From Pedobacter sp. Leaf194 (lineage in GTDB: Bacteria > Bacteroidota > Bacteroidia > Sphingobacteriales > Sphingobacteriaceae): 64,000 nucleotides of DNA. This document shows, one piece after another, positions 36,551 through 46,677 of the stretch (position 1 is its first letter; the number at the start of each line of letters is the position of its first letter). A model generated the notes under the pieces. That model saw only the letters and a program-made list of their open reading frames with translations, was not told the DNA's origin and ran no database searches. Position numbers and translations under genes: made by a program. Location: contig NZ_LMPU01000009.1 in assembly GCF_001423945.1 (NCBI RefSeq), positions 889,125 to 953,124 of the forward strand, given 5' to 3'.

Positions 36551-39500
36551 TTAAAATTTAACGTTTGCACCTATATTGATAATTTTTTGCTGAGGATAAA
36601 ACTGACCGCTCTCACTGCTTCCTTCCGGATCATAATCTTTTACCTTAGAAACGGTGAACAGGTTGAAAGCACTTGCATATAACCTGATACCAGAAATCTT
36701 AATCTTCGATAAGAGATTGGCGTTGAAATTGTAACCTAACTCAATGTTTTTCAACCTGAAAAACGAGGCATTATTTAACCAAAAGTTATTTTGGAAAGCG
36801 CCACCGCTAATTGCATTTGATGCACGCTCAGTTACCCTTGGAAAAGTTCCTGATGGGTTGGCAGCGCTAAAACGGTTATCGGCCCAGCTGCTGTAAAAAT
36901 TACCCACGCTACCCGATTCTGGCAGCACATACTGGCTTACGCGAGATTGGCCGGCAAAAAGGATTGCCACATCGAAGTTTTTATAAGAGGCGTTTAAATT
37001 AATACCGTAAGTAATTTCCGGAACGTTGCCGTATTTACTTCTGGTTCTGTCTTTAAAATCGATTACACCATCACCATTAAAATCTTCGTATTTTAAATCG
37101 CCAACCTTTGCGCCGGTTACATGTGGGTACGAATTTAATTCCTGTTGAGTGCGGAAAATGCCCATTGAATTGAAAAGCAGGTAACTGCCGATTGGGCGTC
37201 CGGTTTGAAGTTGGTAATCTAACGTGCCTGCGGCTTCATCTATAAAAATGATTTCACTTTTTGCATAAGTGATGTTTCCTGTTGCCCCCCAGTTAAAATT
37301 TTCGCCAGAATGGTTGTAGCCTAACGTTGCCTCTACGCCGGAACTGTTAATTTTACCGATATTTTCTGCCGGCACCAAAGGATCGGAGCCATAAGGATTT
37401 ACGATACCGGAAGTGGCTGGAATAGACGCATTTCTGGTTAAAAGGATATCACTTCTTTTTTGGTTAAAGTAAATGGCTTCCAGCGTAAAGTTTTTTAAAA
37501 ATGTGGCGTTAATTCCCACATCAAGCTTGTTTGCACGTTCCCAGCCCACATTTGGGTTGGCTAATTTAACCAGGTTAAGATTGGGCTGGATAACGTTTAC
37601 TCCGCTGCCCGGGTTTGCGCCAACAAATCCATTTCCAACCAATGTATAGTTATCGAAGTATTGGTATGGGTTGATTAAATCGCTACCTAAAGAACCGTAC
37701 GATGCCCTGATTTTTAAGTCGTTGATGAATGATACATTATCAGCGAACCATTTTTCTTTACTTAGTCTCCAGGCACCCAATACAGAAGGAAAATATCCAA
37801 AACGATTATCTTGAGCAAACAAAGAAGATCCATCCGCACGAATCTGCCCTTCAAGAATGTAACGCTCATCGTAGTTGTAGGTAACTTTACCAATATAACT
37901 CTGTCTCGGATAATCTGTACTACTTCCTGAATTTCTTAAATCGGTTGCTGCCGTACCGCCCTGAGAGAGTTCAGGAAGTGTGGTTGAGATGTAGTTTAAA
38001 CGTTGCGCATCAAAAGTTTCGAAACGTTGTCTGCTTTGCTCATAGGCGGCAAATGCATTAATGTAGTGTTTGCCAAACTTCTTATCATAATTCAATTTAA
38101 TGTTCGAAGTAATTAAACTTGTATTGGCCTGAGCTTCATAAAGCGTTGCCTTGCCGCCACTTCCGCCAACTACAACAGTGTTGTAAACAGATGATGACTG
38201 GTCGTAAGAAAAGAGGTTGTAAGGTTTGTTAAAGTTTTTAGTAAAGTTAAAGGTCTTATCAACCGAGAAAAAACCATCAACCGAAAGACCTTCCACCCCT
38301 GGAATTTGATAACTGCCCCGTAAAATGGCATTAATTACCTGCCTTGGGTTTTTTGCTGTTCCGCCCAGATCAGTTCCCTGTACCGCCGGATTGTTATTTT
38401 CAATACCAGTAGTTGGCAAGCCATTTGGATAATAAGCACCAACTATTGGCTTAGCCCTGTAAATTGATCTGAAAATATCGCCCGCACCGGAAATTGGAAA
38501 AACGCGGTCCTCTTCTCTACCTGACACCCCCAAACCAATTTTTAACCTTTTGGAGATATTTGCATCAATGTTTGTTCTGAAATTGTACTGATTATACTTA
38601 GCTGCCCCGTTTTTATAAATCGCATCCTGATAAATTTTACCGAGGGAAACGAAATATTTTACGTCTTCAGTACCGCCACTAATAGAAAGGCTATGCTGAT
38701 TTTGTAAGGCAACATCTTTTAAAGTTTCTCCAATCCAGTCGGTATTTGGAAAGAGCAGCGGGTCAGAGCCGTCTCTGAATTTCTGAATCTGAGCGGCACT
38801 ATATGCCTGGTTTAAACCGCCATTTGGATTAGAATCAAAATTAATCTCGTTCATAATCTGCGCATAAGTTGCAGCATCGGCCATTTTTGGAAGGCGTGTT
38901 GGCATGCTAAAACCCTGGTTAAAAGTATAACTTACCGTAGGCTTACCAATTTTACCTTTTTTCGTTGTAATTAAGATTACCCCGTTGGCCGCCCTGTTTC
39001 CGTAAACCGCAGCAGATGCATCTTTTAAAACTGAAATGCTTTCTACATCATTAGGGTCTATCCGTTCTAAACCACCTAACTGACCCGGAATTCCATCTAC
39101 CACCACCAAAACATCTGAGTTTGTTGTGGTACCTAAACCGCGGATTAAAATTCTGGAGCCGTCATAACCTGGCTCGCCACCACGGTTGTTAATCACGACA
39201 CCCGAAACCCGTCCGGCGAGGGAATTAGAAAGATTTGGTTGCGGACTTTTTACTAAATCACCACCCTTTACTACAGAAACGGAGCCTGCAAGAGTAGATT
39301 TTTTTTGTGTTCCATATCCAACAACCACCAGTTCATTAAGCGATTGCGAATTTGCTGTTAGTTGTGTATTTACTGTAGATTTTCCTTTTGTGGGAACTTC
39401 CTGACTGTTATAGCCAACATAGCTAAAAACCAGAATTGCATTTTCATTAGGAACTTTGATGCTGTACTTACCATCCGAATTGCTGACCGCAACCGTTGTT

Positions 39501-39733
39501 GTGCCTTTTACCGTAACGCTTACGCCTGGTAATGGCCCGCCTTTTTCATCGTAAACAGTTCCCGTTACGGTAACTTCATCCTTAACTTTTAATGAATTTA
39601 CAACATTTAAAGGTAGCGCCGCCTGTGCCGTTTCTGCTGTTAGCAGGGAAATAGTGGCGAGGGTTGCAATGAACACCGTTCGCTTTGCCATGCGGCAAAA
39701 CAGAACATTTTTGTCCTGTAAAACTTTTCTCAT
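36551..39733 (-). CDS. SusC/RagA TonB-dependent outer-membrane transporter
   Basis: A 1060-residue TonB-dependent receptor with signal peptide (to about residue 39). A carboxypeptidase-regulatory-like domain (GTVYDEKGGPLPGVSVTVKG) comes first, then the TonB-box-like ELVVVGYGTQKK, the plug domain (LSNSLAGRVSGVVINNRGGEPG ... ILIRG) and a beta-barrel to the C-terminal INIGANVKF. It imports oligosaccharides across the outer membrane with its SusD lid, encoded 4 bases downstream. Its 292-base upstream region contains a 21-base-period direct repeat that may be the site of the adjacent HTCS regulator. Confidence 0.96.
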   Translation of the reverse strand: MRKVLQDKNVLFCRMAKRTVFIATLATISLLTAETAQAALPLNVVNSLKVKDEVTVTGTVYDEKGGPLPGVSVTVKGTTTVAVSNSDGKYSIKVPNENAILVFSYVGYNSQEVPTKGKSTVNTQLTANSQSLNELVVVGYGTQKKSTLAGSVSVVKGGDLVKSPQPNLSNSLAGRVSGVVINNRGGEPGYDGSRILIRGLGTTTNSDVLVVVDGIPGQLGGLERIDPNDVESISVLKDASAAVYGNRAANGVILITTKKGKIGKPTVSYTFNQGFSMPTRLPKMADAATYAQIMNEINFDSNPNGGLNQAYSAAQIQKFRDGSDPLLFPNTDWIGETLKDVALQNQHSLSISGGTEDVKYFVSLGKIYQDAIYKNGAAKYNQYNFRTNIDANISKRLKIGLGVSGREEDRVFPISGAGDIFRSIYRAKPIVGAYYPNGLPTTGIENNNPAVQGTDLGGTAKNPRQVINAILRGSYQIPGVEGLSVDGFFSVDKTFNFTKNFNKPYNLFSYDQSSSVYNTVVVGGSGGKATLYEAQANTSLITSNIKLNYDKKFGKHYINAFAAYEQSRQRFETFDAQRLNYISTTLPELSQGGTAATDLRNSGSSTDYPRQSYIGKVTYNYDERYILEGQIRADGSSLFAQDNRFGYFPSVLGAWRLSKEKWFADNVSFINDLKIRASYGSLGSDLINPYQYFDNYTLVGNGFVGANPGSGVNVIQPNLNLVKLANPNVGWERANKLDVGINATFLKNFTLEAIYFNQKRSDILLTRNASIPATSGIVNPYGSDPLVPAENIGKINSSGVEATLGYNHSGENFNWGATGNITYAKSEIIFIDEAAGTLDYQLQTGRPIGSYLLFNSMGIFRTQQELNSYPHVTGAKVGDLKYEDFNGDGVIDFKDRTRSKYGNVPEITYGINLNASYKNFDVAILFAGQSRVSQYVLPESGSVGNFYSSWADNRFSAANPSGTFPRVTERASNAISGGAFQNNFWLNNASFFRLKNIELGYNFNANLLSKIKISGIRLYASAFNLFTVSKVKDYDPEGSSESGQFYPQQKIINIGANVKF

Positions 39734-39860
39734 TTTGGTCTAATTTGGTTAATTGAATTATTGGTCTTCCGGAATGATGTAACTGCAACGATGGAGGAGT
39801 TGCTGTTGACTATCGCCCCGTAAGGCCAGCTAAATTCCATTAAATGACGGGAATTAGAAG

Positions 39861-39889
39861 GGGGTAAACAGCCAATATTAAGGGGTAAA
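39861..39889 (-). promoter_or_regulatory. Direct repeat upstream of susC, candidate HTCS operator
   Basis: On the minus strand the octamer TTTACCCC occurs twice (RC at 39861-39868 and 39882-39889), exactly 21 bases apart, two helical turns. It lies about 130 bases before the susC start. AraC-type domains of hybrid regulators bind direct repeats of this spacing, so it is a reasonable target for the HTCS at 40026-44126. Confidence 0.42.
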
Positions 39890-40025
39890 AAACAGTATAA
39901 ATACTGCCTTTAGGGTGTTATTTAAAAGAAATCCGATACTTGAGGTTGATTTGGGAAGAAAAACACCTATCGCTTTCTCTCAAAAACGTTACGTTAACCG
40001 GGACTTTGCAGAAGCTAAAAACTTT

Positions 40026-43000
40026 TTACTTTTTGAACGTTCTATCGAGCGACTGATTGTGTGAAAACGCTTTTCTATATTTTTTAATATAATCTGAAGG
40101 GTTCATATCAAATACCTTTTTAAACTGCTCCCTAAAATATTTAATATCATTAATTCCAACCATGTACATGGTTTCCTGTATGGTTTTATCGGTGCTGATA
40201 AAAATCTCAGCCGCCTTTCTTAAACGGATAAAGCGAATAAAGCTGTTAGATGAGTGGCCCGAAATGGATTTGATTTTATTAAACAAATTGGTTCTGGACA
40301 TGCCCATTTCATCAGCAAGCATTTTAATATTCAGGTTAGGATCCTCAATTTTTGCTTCAACAATAGCAATGCAACGCTTCAAAAACTCTTTGTACTCGGC
40401 AGATATTTTTGAGCTGTTTGGGTTTAAAGTTATTTCGCTGTAGAAATATTTCTGCAGTGTGTTTTTACTCTTTAAAATTCCGCCAATTCTGGCAATCAGC
40501 AAATCTTTGTCGAACGGCTTGCTAATGTAATCATCTGCACCACTTTCTACGCCTTTAAGCTTTATTTCTGCCGAACTGCTTGCGGTTAGCAGCACGATAG
40601 GAATGTGTGAGATGGATTCGTCTTCCTTAACAATGCTGCAGAGTTCAATGCCGCCCATTCCCTGCATCATCACGTCGCTAATTACAATGTCCGGAAGAAA
40701 CTCACGGATAATTGCCAAACCACTTTCTCCATCCCCGGCCTGATAAATCCGGTATTGCTGCGCAAAAACCTGGGCAAGGTAATCGGCGATCTCGGGGTTA
40801 TCATCGATAATAAGAATAGATTTCCTTTCTTCTGAAATTATCTCTGTTAAGCTCGCATCCTTTGCCCTGATTGGTTCTACGATCAGCTCCTCCTGATTAA
40901 GTTCTTTTAAAAAAGCCGAACTTTCCTGCTGTTCCGGAACGATAAAATCGGGATTGATATGCTTAGAGCCTTTTCTTAAACGCAGGGTAAATGTGGTGCC
41001 ACTTTTTTCGTTGTTTGAACAGGTTACCAGGCCGCCATGCATCTCTACAAAATTTTTAACCAGATACAAACCAATGCCGAAGCCACTCCAAAAAGAGCGG
41101 TTACCATTCTCTTCCTGGTAAAAGCGATCAAAGATTTTTTCAGTCAGATCTTCGCGGATACCGCATCCCGAATCAACAATAGATATTTCTACATCATCCG
41201 GTAATTCCTTTATGTAAACCGCTATCTGGCCATTCTCGGGCGTAAATTTAAAAGCATTTGAAAGCAGGTTGAAGATGGCGATTTCCAGCTTTTCGCGGTC
41301 TGCAAAAACATCTGCCCGATCGGATACACTATAGAAGTTATAATCGATATTTTTAGTTCTGGCCTGATGATAAAAGCAGAGAAAAACCTCTTTTACCAGG
41401 GTAACCAGATTAACGCTGGCTGCCTTTAACGTGTCACCTTTTAAATCTGCCTTTCTAAAAAGCAGCAATTGGTCTACAAGGCTCAACAACCGCTTAGCAT
41501 TTCGGTAAACGATATTCATACCGCTGGTATCCAGGTTTTTATTATCCTGATAGAGCAATTCTTTAACCGGGTTAATAATTAAGGTTAAAGGCGTTCTAAA
41601 CTCATGCGAAATATTTGTAAAAAATGATAGTTTACGCTCGTTCAGCTCCTTCTCTTTCTCGCTTTCAATATGGGCAATCTTTATCTCGTACTTAAGCGCC
41701 TCCTGTTTTCTACGGTAGGTTATATACGTATAGGCGGTTGCAGCAAATGCACTAATGTAAATTAACCATGCCCACCATGTTAAGTACCAGGGTGGGTTTA
41801 TTTTTATTACGATGCGTTTTCCAACATTATTCCAAATGCCATCATTGTTTGATGCTTTAACCTGAAAGGTATAGGTGCCCGGGTTAAGATTGGTGTAAGT
41901 CGCCTTGCGCTGACTGCCAACATAATTCCATTTTTTATCAAAGCCAACCAATCGGTAAGCATATTGATTTTTCCACGAATAGGAATAATTAAGCGCTACA
42001 AAATCAATTGAAAAAACGCTCTGATCGTAGTTGAGGGTAATTTTTGTTGCCGTGTTCAGGTTTTCTTTCAAAGGGCCATCTGCACTTGGCAAAACACTCT
42101 TGTTAAAGAGCTGAAAATCTGTTATAAACACCGGAGGCGGCTGCCGATTAAACCTGAGTTCTGTTGGATTAAAGTTAAAATAGCCTTTATTGCCGGCAAC
42201 AAAAAGCATTTTTTCAAATCTACTGATAACAGAATTTACAGCAACGCCATCGGCGTCATCAAAATTTATAATTTTATCAGTTTGAGGTTCTAAGCTGGAA
42301 ATGCCGTTTTCTGTCGCGAGCCAAATAACGCCATTTGCATCTTCGGCAATATCGTTAAACACGTTACTGGCAAAGCCCTTTGCCTTCGAATAAATGAAAA
42401 ACTTTTTCTCTTTAGGCACGTATTTATTTAATCCATCAGGAGAGCAAACCCAAATGTTTTTTCTCGAATCGGTAAAAATTGCCTTAATGATGTTGCTGCT
42501 TAAATGGCTGCCTTTACTAATGCGTTCAACTGGCTCGAACCGGTTAGTTTTAAGATCGAAAACATTTACGCCTCCGCCATAAGTGCCAACCCAGATTTTT
42601 CCATCTGGTGCTTTTGCTAACACGTACGTATGGTTGTTGTTAATTGAATACGCATTTTTAGGCTGATTGTAGTAATGCTCAAACCGGTTGGTTTTGGTAT
42701 CGAAAATTTTTATGCCTGCATCTGTCGCGAGCATATAGCGGCCGTTTCCCACCTCGAGAATATCCCTGAAAACATCCTCGTTAAATAAATTGCCAATAGA
42801 AGAATGGTGACCATGATGGGTAAAAAAGTTTTTCCGCTCGTCGTAGCTGTCGAAACCATTCTCGGTTAAAACCCACAATATACCTTTAGAATCGCTGTAC
42901 AATTTCAATATCTCATTACTTGCCAGGCTACCGGGGCGCTTACCTTTTACAAAAGCGGTAATTTTTGCTGAGGTTTTATTTATTTTGAACAGTCCGTTAT

Positions 43001-44126
43001 TGGTACCTAACCAGATAACCGAATCGCGGATTACAATGCTTTTAATCTCACGGTTTCCAAGTGGAAGGGGGTTTAAATTGAATTTGTATTGCTGATGGTC
43101 GAGTTTTCGGAGGCCGTTTCTGGCATTAATCCAAATAATTCCTTCGCGGTCTTTATAAGCATCACCATAAGAAAAGTTTTGGATGTCGCTAATTTTCTCC
43201 CAGTTTAACGAAGCCGTATTAAACCAATAAAAGCCATTATTGCCCCCAATTAGCAACCGGCTTTTATTTACCTTTAAAATACTGAAAACGGAGTAATTAT
43301 CTTTATCGGGAAGAACGATTTTTTCAAATTTCCCAACCTTTGGGTCGAAGCTAAACAAACCATCCCAGTAGGTTCCTACCCAAATTTTTCCATCATCAGC
43401 ATAGCAAAGCGACCAAACATCATTAGGGTTTTTAAAGCCCGGCTTTTGGTACTGTGCGTAATTTTTAAATGTTCTGTTTTTTTTATCGAAACGATTTAAT
43501 CCAGCGCTCCAGTTTCCAAGCCATAAATCGCCACGTGCATCTTCAATTATCGAATTTACAGACTTCCCTACCATACTGTTTTTTACAGCGGGGTTTGGCT
43601 TATACACTACAAACTGCTTTTTTGGAGCGACATACTCATTAAATCCGTCGTCGGTTCCAATCCAAACTTTACCTGCCCGATCGCACAAAACAGACCAGAC
43701 CTTATTGTTACTCAATGAGCTGCTTTTGCTATCGTTGTGAAAAAACCTTGTAAAGGTTTCGGAGAGTGGATTTAACAGGTTGAGCCCATCCATTGTAGCC
43801 ACCCATATTTTGCCACTCTTATCTTCAACAATGGCATTTATAAAATTGTTGGATATCGACGTGCTGTCTCCCGGTTTATTAAAAAAAACTTTAAAGGCAT
43901 AGCCATCAAACCGGCAAAGGCCATTTTCAGTACCCACCCACAAAAAGCCTCTTTTGTCTCTCAGTGTTGCAGTTGTATTTCTGGAAGGCAGACCATCATT
44001 TGTGGTATAGGTCTTTAAATCAACTTTTTGTTGAATCAAATTGTAACCGGCTTTTTCCTGAGATTGAGCAGTTTGCGCAAGTATTAAGATTATACAAATA
44101 GGTATGAATAGTCTTAAAAATTTCAT
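40026..44126 (-). CDS. Hybrid two-component system regulator (HTCS) of the glycan locus
   Basis: A 1366-residue one-polypeptide two-component system. It has a signal peptide (1-22), then about 14 beta-propeller (Reg_prop) repeats with recurring GKIWVGT-like blades, a Y_Y_Y domain (about 690-770), a membrane helix (WYLTWWAWLIYISAFAATAY), HisKA with His841 in NISHEFRTPLTLI, HATPase_c with SGFGIGLYL, a receiver (ILIIDDNPEIADYL ... DIVISDVMM) and a C-terminal AraC-type helix-turn-helix. It senses oligosaccharide in the periplasm and activates the locus. It is encoded upstream of susC on the same strand, 292 bases apart. Confidence 0.95.
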   Translation of the reverse strand: MKFLRLFIPICIILILAQTAQSQEKAGYNLIQQKVDLKTYTTNDGLPSRNTTATLRDKRGFLWVGTENGLCRFDGYAFKVFFNKPGDSTSISNNFINAIVEDKSGKIWVATMDGLNLLNPLSETFTRFFHNDSKSSSLSNNKVWSVLCDRAGKVWIGTDDGFNEYVAPKKQFVVYKPNPAVKNSMVGKSVNSIIEDARGDLWLGNWSAGLNRFDKKNRTFKNYAQYQKPGFKNPNDVWSLCYADDGKIWVGTYWDGLFSFDPKVGKFEKIVLPDKDNYSVFSILKVNKSRLLIGGNNGFYWFNTASLNWEKISDIQNFSYGDAYKDREGIIWINARNGLRKLDHQQYKFNLNPLPLGNREIKSIVIRDSVIWLGTNNGLFKINKTSAKITAFVKGKRPGSLASNEILKLYSDSKGILWVLTENGFDSYDERKNFFTHHGHHSSIGNLFNEDVFRDILEVGNGRYMLATDAGIKIFDTKTNRFEHYYNQPKNAYSINNNHTYVLAKAPDGKIWVGTYGGGVNVFDLKTNRFEPVERISKGSHLSSNIIKAIFTDSRKNIWVCSPDGLNKYVPKEKKFFIYSKAKGFASNVFNDIAEDANGVIWLATENGISSLEPQTDKIINFDDADGVAVNSVISRFEKMLFVAGNKGYFNFNPTELRFNRQPPPVFITDFQLFNKSVLPSADGPLKENLNTATKITLNYDQSVFSIDFVALNYSYSWKNQYAYRLVGFDKKWNYVGSQRKATYTNLNPGTYTFQVKASNNDGIWNNVGKRIVIKINPPWYLTWWAWLIYISAFAATAYTYITYRRKQEALKYEIKIAHIESEKEKELNERKLSFFTNISHEFRTPLTLIINPVKELLYQDNKNLDTSGMNIVYRNAKRLLSLVDQLLLFRKADLKGDTLKAASVNLVTLVKEVFLCFYHQARTKNIDYNFYSVSDRADVFADREKLEIAIFNLLSNAFKFTPENGQIAVYIKELPDDVEISIVDSGCGIREDLTEKIFDRFYQEENGNRSFWSGFGIGLYLVKNFVEMHGGLVTCSNNEKSGTTFTLRLRKGSKHINPDFIVPEQQESSAFLKELNQEELIVEPIRAKDASLTEIISEERKSILIIDDNPEIADYLAQVFAQQYRIYQAGDGESGLAIIREFLPDIVISDVMMQGMGGIELCSIVKEDESISHIPIVLLTASSSAEIKLKGVESGADDYISKPFDKDLLIARIGGILKSKNTLQKYFYSEITLNPNSSKISAEYKEFLKRCIAIVEAKIEDPNLNIKMLADEMGMSRTNLFNKIKSISGHSSNSFIRFIRLRKAAEIFISTDKTIQETMYMVGINDIKYFREQFKKVFDMNPSDYIKKYRKAFSHNQSLDRTFKK

Positions 44127-44308
44127 AAATGCGGTAAGGTTAGAGATTCTTTATGTCAAAAAGTAAGGAAAAGTACGAAAAACCAATCCAATATCCTTTC
44201 ATCACAAAGATAAAATTGGCCTTTATCATCTTTAACATCTAAGCTCTTTTAACACAGTCTCAATTTCGAAAAGCTGGCTGCTAAAATTTTGGAACGAGCA
44301 GAATCACC

Positions 44309-45419
44309 TTACCTTTTCGGTAGTTCGATGAAAAACTTTGTTCCTTTCTTCTCCTCGCTCTCAAACCAGATGTTTCCGTTGTGCCAATCCACAATTGCTT
44401 TTATAATAGACATGCCCAAACCGGTCGACTGCTCGCCCTTTAACCCACTTCTTCTTGCGCTCGTGAATTTATCGAATAAAGCGGCATGGTGTTTTTTAGG
44501 TATGCCAATGCCATTATCTGCTACCGAAACAACAATATTGCGCTTATTTTCCTGGATATAGATATCAATATTACCACCATCGGGGGTAAACTTAAGCGAG
44601 TTTGAAATTAGATTGTTAATCACCTGCATAAACTTATCTTCGTAAATTTCAGCGAAGATGTGGTCTTTATTCGAATGGGAGGAAAAGGCGATCTTGAGGT
44701 GATCTTGTGTATCGAAATAATTGCGGGTGGTTATCGATATTTGCTAACCAACTCTACCCTCCTTTTGTTGAGTTCGACACCTGCACTTTCTAAAAATTCC
44801 TGATTAAGAAAATCGTGAATTAGCTTAATGCTTTTTTCCGTAATCCTGCTGATGATATCCAGATACCGATCTATGGTTGGGTTACCGATAGCAGAAGTAT
44901 CTTTAGCAAGCATGAGTGAGATGTTGCCGATGGCCCCAATCGGGCCGGCCAGGTCGTGTGCAAGAATATTTAATATAGAATTCTTTTTACTGTTGTGGTT
45001 GTTTAGCACTTCCATGTTGGCTTTAAATACGGTAATATCCTCCGCTATCCCTACCAGAAGGTGTTTGGGGTAATCATCAATCAAATGCGGCGAAATGCTA
45101 ATCCAGCGTTCATACTCCCCACGCCTTACCCTGCACTGTACATCTGTAACATGCATACCATCCTTGCAATCCTGAAGCTTCGAAATTACATAAGCTGGTC
45201 TTCATTATTTATCATATGCAGCAATACCTTTGGTCGCACGTCGGTACTTTCGAGGCCAAAAAAAGCAATACACGAAGGATTCATATAAATAAACTTGTCT
45301 TCATTCAAATCAAAGACGAAAAACAGCCTCTCAGCTCGTTGTGTAAGGTAAGATAGCAGGTTCGGAACATCCATTCGTTGTGAGAAACGCTGTAATCCCG
45401 TAGGCCGCTTCGAAAGCAA
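44309..45419 (-). pseudogene. PAS histidine kinase broken by two frameshifts
   Basis: Three consecutive frames together make one kinase: PAS N-terminus (45419 to about 45190), PAS end plus HisKA (INILAHDLAGPIGAIGNISLM, to about 44738) and HATPase_c (NNLISNSLKFTPDGG, NGIGIP, STGLGMSIIKAIV, to 44309). Restoring one T near 45192 (CTT-ATG-TAA to CTT-TAT-GTA) and one A near 44738 (AGC-AAA-TAT to AGC-AAA-ATA) gives a continuous 370-residue protein, and 1111 + 2 bases is divisible by 3. Both lost bases fall in homopolymer runs, so real decay and sequencing error are both possible. The gene lies upstream of the HTCS on the same strand. Confidence 0.82.
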
Positions 45420-45964
45420 TTTAATATTTATCTTAAATAAAAGGACGCAGCGCTGCGCTCGCAGTTATGCTAGCAACGTTCTGGATTGCTTAATTGAACT
45501 TTGGCGCAATTATTTGCGAACTAACCGTAACAAATTAGGGTATTTCTTACATATCCGCTGTGTTAAATACTTGTTGTTGATTACATTTCTTCGTCTTCCT
45601 GAGCTTCATGCATTTAAAAGAAACGTTAACTATCATTAAAATAATCGCCAAACTTTCTACATTTTGACTGGATACGCATAATTTCTGGAAAGAAATTTAT
45701 AGAAACGAACCATCCTATTTCCGGTTCTGAATATGCAAAAAACCTTACCAATTAACGGCTAAGGAAAATCCGGGGTTTATACAGACACTTTGCGTATAAA
45801 ATACCTAAACCAGCAAATCTAAAAATTGTTGTTTTTTAAGTAGCATTCTAAAATTACTCGTAACTCATCAGGATTTAAAAACTGTTAACATCAACTGCTA
45901 TATGGTTAACAGATGAAATTTAATTATCCTATAAAAATAAGCGTCAACAATAAACAGAATTGAA
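45420..45964. other. Gene-free stretch with GTTAAC inverted repeat
   Basis: No gene is supported. GTTAAC occurs three times: at 45625-45630 and within the perfect 8-base inverted repeat CTGTTAAC (45882-45889) and GTTAACAG (45905-45912), which lies 53 bases before the next gene. It is a candidate operator of the downstream stress-type genes. Confidence 0.45.
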
Positions 45965-46159
45965 ATGAACAAAGATGAGCAAAAACGCCATACGTTGGCA
46001 GACGAACCCCTTGGAAATGAGAACCAGAACGCGGAAGATGGACCTAAGTCATTCGAAGATCAGCGACCTGCGGATTTGGAAATCCCTAAGGGAGATGGGG
46101 TTGATACAGACACAAGCCGTAACCCGGCAGATTGGAAAAATGAAAATGGCGAAGACTAA
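45965..46159 (+). CDS. Small acidic disordered protein
   Basis: A 64-residue, highly charged protein (MNKDEQKRHTLADEPLGNEN start, ending NPADWKNENGED) without hydrophobic core or signal. No family is recognised; the composition resembles small stress-induced hydrophilic proteins of Bacteroidota. A second open frame overlaps it in the +1 phase, but the acidic frame with start at 45965 is preferred because it follows the repeat-containing upstream region and has a natural composition. Same strand as the next three genes. Confidence 0.5.
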   Translation: MNKDEQKRHTLADEPLGNENQNAEDGPKSFEDQRPADLEIPKGDGVDTDTSRNPADWKNENGED

Positions 46160-46281
46160 TTAGAAATTAGCTCATCAACCAGATTTACTAAGATGCTTCG
46201 GCTACCGCTTAACTTGCGCTGTGCCTGGCTGGTAAATCAGTTTCATGAAAGCTCAATCTGTTTCATAATCTTTTTACAAAT

Positions 46282-46662
46282 ATGGAAAGACACCTTTTAT
46301 CCTTCAATCAGCACGGTTTAAATGACCATTTTTTTTCAGTATCAGCATTGTTAATGCCGAGGGTAATCGGGCTGAATTCAACATCAGTAAAGTTTTACAC
46401 GATTTTAGGAATCAGCCTTTTTGCCTATAATGCACTAAGTGACCATCGCTTTGCATTTAAAAGATACTTGAGTTTAAAAACACACAAACGCATAGACATT
46501 GCCAATGTTTGTTTGCTTTGCGCCGCAACAGGTTTGCCTGCTTTTAAGAAAAACAAAAAGCAATTAATTTTTAATTTGGGCTATTCTATACTGGCAACTG
46601 CGAACATCTTTTTTTCAGATTGGAAAAAAGAGCCAGCACACCGTACACATCTATTTATTTAA
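46282..46662 (+). CDS. Membrane protein of unknown function
   Basis: A 126-residue protein with two to three hydrophobic segments (about 38-52, 73-90, 98-112). I do not recognise a family. It ends 15 bases before the dehydrogenase gene, so they may share a transcript. A location in the inner membrane is likely. No conserved motif can be named. Confidence 0.55.
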   Translation: MERHLLSFNQHGLNDHFFSVSALLMPRVIGLNSTSVKFYTILGISLFAYNALSDHRFAFKRYLSLKTHKRIDIANVCLLCAATGLPAFKKNKKQLIFNLGYSILATANIFFSDWKKEPAHRTHLFI

Positions 46663-46677
46663 AATAAAAATCAGATT

